This document shows, in pieces, positions 13,938-16,547 of a DNA stretch of 16,547 bases. The notes under the pieces are model-generated. The model saw nothing but the letters and a program-made list of their open reading frames with translations, was not told the origin of the DNA and searched no databases. The translations under genes and the position numbers were made by a program. How positions within the stretch are numbered: the stretch's first letter is position 1; each line of letters begins with the position of its first letter. This stretch comes from Candidatus Agrococcus pullicola (GTDB lineage Bacteria > Actinomycetota > Actinomycetes > Actinomycetales > Microbacteriaceae), in contig DXDC01000275.1 in NCBI GenBank assembly GCA_019115685.1, forward strand, positions 1-16,547, given 5' to 3'.

Positions 13938-14631
13938 CGCAGGGGCAATCGTCGCGAAACCCGAGGTCGTACTCGGTTATGACGGCGGTTCCGCGCTCGA
14001 CCGTTACGAAGGGGCGGCAGTCTTCGCCGGTGGCAAAGTTCGCGAAAGCATCGGCGACCACGCCGAGCACCGCAGCGTGTTCCAGCGGTTCCAGCCGGAG
14101 CGAGTGCTCGAACTCGTCCGCTAGCGGAAGAAGGGGAGGCGGCGCGGGTCTGGCGCACTTCCTGCACGGTCGGCCGGGGCGCCAGAGAGGCCCGATGTCG
14201 ATAGAGGCGTCGCCGAGCACGATCGGTAGGTAGGGCAGCTGACGGGCGAGCGACCGCTGCCATTCGAGTTCGGGAAGTTCCCATAGCGCAACCGATACGA
14301 AGAGATTCGCGGGCCGCCTGCCCGCGGAGTACCCGGATGCTCGTGCGAGTCGTTGAACCTCGGACGCCAGGGGCGAGGAGCCTGCGACGCGGATTCGCAC
14401 ATCGGGGGAGGGCTGTACGAGCGCATCCCGCAGCGCATGCAGCAGTTGCGTCCCACGCTTTCTTCCGCAACGCACAACGAACTCGTTCTGCAGCATCCCG
14501 TGGCGCAGTAGCTCGATCGCCTCCGCTTCCTCATCATTCACATCGAGGCGGGCAATCGGCTCCTGTACACCGATCTGCAGAGTGTTCGGGGCGACCCAGA
14601 ACAATGGAATATGCGGGAGGAGGCGGAGCAT
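13831..14631 (-). CDS. E1/ThiF-like (TOMM leader-binding-like) conserved actinobacterial protein
   Basis: A 266-residue protein. The N-terminus (LPHIPLFWVAPNTLQIGVQEPIARL, 5-29) and the following helix resemble the small winged-helix domain found before ThiF-like proteins of the TOMM type. The middle has a strand-helix VRIRVAGSSPLASEVQRLARASGY (78-101) in place of the Rossmann Gly motif. Next come LPYLPIVLGDASIDIGPLWRPG and CRKC (132-159), close to the E1-like block ending in GPLxxPGxxPCxxC. CPC near 229-231 could complete a zinc site. No GxGxxG or other ATP-binding motif is seen, so adenylation is unlikely. It follows the DUF2342 gene after 61 bp, and I recall an analogous pair (Rv3195-Rv3196) in mycobacteria. 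No precursor peptide or cyclodehydratase partner lies nearby, so a RiPP role is not supported. The C-terminal ~35 residues are low complexity and overlap uvrD2. Confidence 0.68.
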   Translation of the reverse strand: MLRLLPHIPLFWVAPNTLQIGVQEPIARLDVNDEEAEAIELLRHGMLQNEFVVRCGRKRGTQLLHALRDALVQPSPDVRIRVAGSSPLASEVQRLARASGYSAGRRPANLFVSVALWELPELEWQRSLARQLPYLPIVLGDASIDIGPLWRPGRPCRKCARPAPPPLLPLADEFEHSLRLEPLEHAAVLGVVADAFANFATGEDCRPFVTVERGTAVITEYDLGFRDDCPCASDAPPVSGPARVRPAGAPETVTPSAATRRTKGSA

Positions 14632-14658
14632 GCGGGCATTCTGCCTGCTGCTCGGCTA

Positions 14659-14670
14659 CCGCTGCAGCGG
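14659..14670. repeat. 12-bp perfect palindrome in the zincin/E1-like gap
   Basis: CCGCTGCAGCGG is a perfect 12-bp palindrome in the 61-bp gap between the two minus-strand genes. It may be a protein binding site or chance; it has no loop and is too short to act as a terminator. Confidence 0.3.
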
Positions 14671-14671
14671 A

Positions 14672-14680
14672 TTGTCCACA
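14672..14680 (+). promoter_or_regulatory. Consensus DnaA box
   Basis: TTGTCCACA equals the high-GC actinobacterial DnaA box exactly. It is a single box one base from the palindrome, with no cluster of further boxes nearby, so this is not an origin. It could titrate DnaA or regulate the E1-like gene. Confidence 0.35.
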
Positions 14681-14692
14681 ACAGCCGTGCAA

Positions 14693-16126
14693 TCACTCGG
14701 TCTTGGGTTCGCCCTCTTGGCTGTCGTCCGGGGCTTCGTCACCCTCGTCGCCATCGGATGAGCCGCTGGCGCTGTCGGTGACATCGCTGCTCTCGTGACT
14801 CTCCTCCGCAGCGTCACCGGCCTCCTCATCGAACAGTTGACGAAGCGCGATGTCGATCTCGTCGAGATCGGTTGATTCGCCCTTGAGTTGAGCGATAATG
14901 CGGGACGGGTCGTCGATATCTTCTGCGGTGGGAACCAGGTCGAAGCTCTCCCACAGGCTGTCGCGCTTCTCGGCGCCCACTTCAGCGGTGATCCGCTGCC
15001 AGAACTCGCTCGCTTCGCGCAGCCGTCTGGGCCGAATCTCGAGACCGACGAGTGTGGAAAGCGCCTTCTCGGCAGGACCACCGGTGGCTCGGCGTCGTCG
15101 CACAGCTTCCGCGATCGCCGCTTGCTTCGGCAGTCGGGCCGCTGCCTGCTGCGTTACGCAGTCGACCCAGCCTTCGATGAGCGCGAGCGTGGTTTCGAGC
15201 GATGCGAGCGCTTCCTCCTGCTCCCTTGTGCGGGGAGGAATCAGCGATCCGTTTCGCAGGAGCTCTTGGATCTGCTCCGGGTTCGACGGGTCTACCTGCA
15301 TGGCGAGATCGTCCAGCGCCCGCACATCCACGTGAATTCCCTCGGCGTAGCTGCGAACCTCGCTCATCACTTCGAGGCGCAGCCACTTTGCGTGATGGAA
15401 GAGCCGCGCGTGGGCAAGCTCACGCAGGGCCAACCAGATTCGGGTCTGGTCGTCTGGAACTTCAAGCCCATCGGTGAGTTGCGGGAGATTGGCCGTGATG
15501 ACCGCGGCCCGGTCGTCGAGAAGGGGGAAACCGATATCGCCACCGGAGAGCACCTCTCCCGCCAGTTGACCGACGACCTGGCCGAGCTGCACCGCGAACA
15601 GCGTTCCACCGACAGAGCGCAGCAGCCGGCCGGCCCCCTGCACCATGTCGGCTTCCGATTCGGGCGTCATTTCGCTCATGGCGTCCGTCAGCGCTTTCGC
15701 GATGCTCGCTGCGACCGGTTCGGACATCTCTTGCCAAACGGGGAACGTCGCTTCCGCCCACTGCTGGCGCGAGAGGTGTTCGATACGGTCGACCGTTCCC
15801 AGCTGGGTCTGCTCATCGAGCCACAGCGCCGCGAGATGCGCCGCCTGCTGCGTCGCCTCGCGATCCTCGGCACTGACAGAGCCGGGATTCTGCTGGACGA
15901 CTCGCTGCGCTTGCTTCACACCCGCAGACCAGTCGATCTCCTCACTCGGATTCGAAAGCGCCGACTGCAGGTGCTGCATGAGCCCTGCGAATGCATCGGC
16001 GTTGCCGCCCTGCATGCCAGCTGCATTAGCGAGCGATTGGAGATCGAGCTCGCCCTCGCCCCCGAGCATCCGCTGGATCATTTCGCGGAGTTCCTCGGCT
16101 GGATCCTTCTCGTGCTCATCGGCCAT
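14693..16126 (-). CDS. DUF2342 (Zincin_2) family 'zinc-dependent metalloprotease' homologue
   Basis: A 477-residue soluble protein of the actinobacterial DUF2342 family (Rv3195-like). The N-terminal part holds LREMIQRMLGG (13-23) and the family block WSAGVKQAQRVVQ. This is followed by FPVWQEMSEPVAASIAKAL (128-146), a Gly-rich segment GGTLFAVQLGQVVGQLAGEV (173-192) and SGGDIGFPLL (194-203). The zincin helix reads ALRELAHARLFHHAKWLRLEV (233-253). Where a metallopeptidase has HExxH this protein has R235-E-L-A-H239, so the first zinc ligand is lost. EGWVDCVTQQAAARLP (318-333) is the later conserved block. The last 44 residues are strongly acidic and disordered. I infer a non-proteolytic or altered metal-binding role, although the same change may be normal in this subfamily. 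The ATG is probably leaderless (TAGCGT 6 nt upstream). The gene is divergent from the YlbL-type gene. Confidence 0.86.
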   Translation of the reverse strand: MADEHEKDPAEELREMIQRMLGGEGELDLQSLANAAGMQGGNADAFAGLMQHLQSALSNPSEEIDWSAGVKQAQRVVQQNPGSVSAEDREATQQAAHLAALWLDEQTQLGTVDRIEHLSRQQWAEATFPVWQEMSEPVAASIAKALTDAMSEMTPESEADMVQGAGRLLRSVGGTLFAVQLGQVVGQLAGEVLSGGDIGFPLLDDRAAVITANLPQLTDGLEVPDDQTRIWLALRELAHARLFHHAKWLRLEVMSEVRSYAEGIHVDVRALDDLAMQVDPSNPEQIQELLRNGSLIPPRTREQEEALASLETTLALIEGWVDCVTQQAAARLPKQAAIAEAVRRRRATGGPAEKALSTLVGLEIRPRRLREASEFWQRITAEVGAEKRDSLWESFDLVPTAEDIDDPSRIIAQLKGESTDLDEIDIALRQLFDEEAGDAAEESHESSDVTDSASGSSDGDEGDEAPDDSQEGEPKTE

Positions 16127-16132
16127 GGCACT

Positions 16133-16138
16133 ACGCTA
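16133..16138 (-). promoter_or_regulatory. Putative -10 element of the zincin homologue (leaderless)
   Basis: Minus-strand TAGCGT ends 6 nt before the ATG at 16124-16126, with no ribosome binding site between. It has the same spacing as the APH-fold gene. Confidence 0.5.
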
Positions 16139-16248
16139 TCCGTGGAGGGTGTCTCGCCGCAGCGAAATCCTGAGATTCGGCATCAGCCAGCGGCGAACAA
16201 CCGAGCGGTCGGTGACGAGCGGTGCGAGCATTGGCCTGAGTCGAGCAG

Positions 16249-16254
16249 AGGAGG
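16249..16254 (+). promoter_or_regulatory. Strong ribosome binding site of the YlbL-type gene
   Basis: A complete AGGAGG lies 6 nt before the GTG at 16261 and fixes that codon as the start. Confidence 0.75.
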
Positions 16255-16260
16255 GTGCGG

Positions 16261-16547
16261 GTGTTTCGACAACGAGCGGAGGGCCGCAAGGCGGTCGGCA
16301 CGTTCGCGACGCTTGCAGCGCTCCTGGCGCTCGCGACCATGGCGTTCCTGCCTTCGCCGTTCATCACCCAGTCTCCCGGACCCACGTTCGACACGCTTGG
16401 CGAAACGGATGAAGGACCGATCATCGAAGTCAGTGATGCCGAAACCTATCCGGTCGACGGCGAGTTGCGTCTGCTCACGATTTCCCTTCGCGGAAATCCT
16501 GACAACCCCTTGAACTGGGCAGAGGTGGCCGCAGCGTATTTTGCTCC
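16261..16547 (+). CDS. YlbL-type PDZ/Lon-like protease, membrane-anchored (3' end outside window)
   Basis: The first 95 residues of a secreted/membrane-anchored protein of the actinobacterial PDZ-plus-S16 (Lon-like) family, equivalent by position to Rv3194c. After a basic start (VFRQRAEGRKAVG), residues 14-33 form one hydrophobic helix (TFATLAALLALATMAFLPSP), a signal anchor. Next comes the family hallmark FITQSPGPTFDTLGE (34-48), the SPGPTFDTLG type sequence. Then come the strands YPVDGELRLLTISLRGNPDNP (about 64-84). The PDZ domain and the Ser-Lys catalytic dyad of S16 lie downstream and are not seen, so activity cannot be judged. The GTG start is fixed by AGGAGG. The gene is divergent from the zincin homologue with 134 bp between starts, the usual pairing of these two families in actinobacteria. 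Confidence 0.88.
   Translation, partial: MFRQRAEGRKAVGTFATLAALLALATMAFLPSPFITQSPGPTFDTLGETDEGPIIEVSDAETYPVDGELRLLTISLRGNPDNPLNWAEVAAAYFA

Noticed and set aside
14337..14631. RiPP (TOMM) biosynthetic cluster around the E1-like gene
   Set aside because: No YcaO, dehydrogenase, transporter or small precursor peptide is near, and the ATP-binding loop is missing. The neighbours are conserved housekeeping families.
14766..14790. Second RecA-NDp-like -35 (TGTCGGTG) within the DUF2342 gene
   Set aside because: It lies inside a coding region and no TAnnnT occurs 8 nt downstream.
14888..16513. Long plus-strand open frame of 541 codons
   Set aside because: It is the antisense shadow of the DUF2342 gene. 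The translation is rich in R, L and H without domains, has no ribosome binding site, and runs through the strong start region of the YlbL-type gene.

Overview
The window is high-GC chromosomal DNA from an actinobacterium. Protein content, GTG/TTG starts, leaderless promoters and gene order fit the Microbacteriaceae or a close relative; the genus cannot be told from the sequence alone. It carries 14 protein genes packed almost without gaps, two of them cut by the window edges. I see no RNA genes, insertion sequences, CRISPR arrays or prophage, and no gene-free stretch longer than about 140 bases.

Layout. (1) 1-1113: a divergent lysG-lysE pair, a LysR-type regulator and its basic amino acid exporter, with a candidate operator between them. 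(2) 1118-2479: an RhlE-type DEAD-box RNA helicase (minus), divergent from a MiaE_2/ferritin-fold protein (2560-3291, plus). (3) 3295-3812: a two-gene minus operon, a three-helix membrane protein behind a DUF3107 protein. (4) 3951-10147: a translationally coupled two-gene operon for the AdnA and AdnB motor-nucleases (double-strand-break resection). It sits behind a sequence that fits the actinobacterial RecA-independent DNA-damage promoter. (5) 10155-11327: a minus-strand aminoglycoside-phosphotransferase-fold protein lacking key catalytic residues. (6) 11410-13937: nudC overlapping uvrD2 by ATGA. (7) 13831-16126: a minus-strand pair, a DUF2342-type 'zinc metalloprotease' homologue followed by an E1/ThiF-like protein. 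(8) 16261 to the end: the start of a YlbL-type PDZ/Lon-like protein.

The gene set and order resemble, from memory, the Mycobacterium tuberculosis Rv3211-Rv3194c neighbourhood (rhlE, ferritin-like, DUF3107, adnA, adnB, nudC, uvrD2, Rv3196, Rv3195, Rv3194c). This is therefore mostly conserved actinobacterial backbone and not an accessory island. Its theme is nucleic-acid maintenance: end resection (AdnAB), helicase repair (UvrD2), RNA remodelling (RhlE) and NAD-cap/NADH hydrolysis (NudC).

The window holds no obvious undescribed system. The unusual points are the predicted damage-inducible promoter of adnAB, several proteins that keep a family fold but have lost signature residues (AdnA motor, NudC zinc ribbon, APH-fold protein, zincin homologue, E1-like protein), a consistent TAnnnT-plus-6/7-nt leaderless start architecture at five genes, and convergent gene pairs with no room for terminators.
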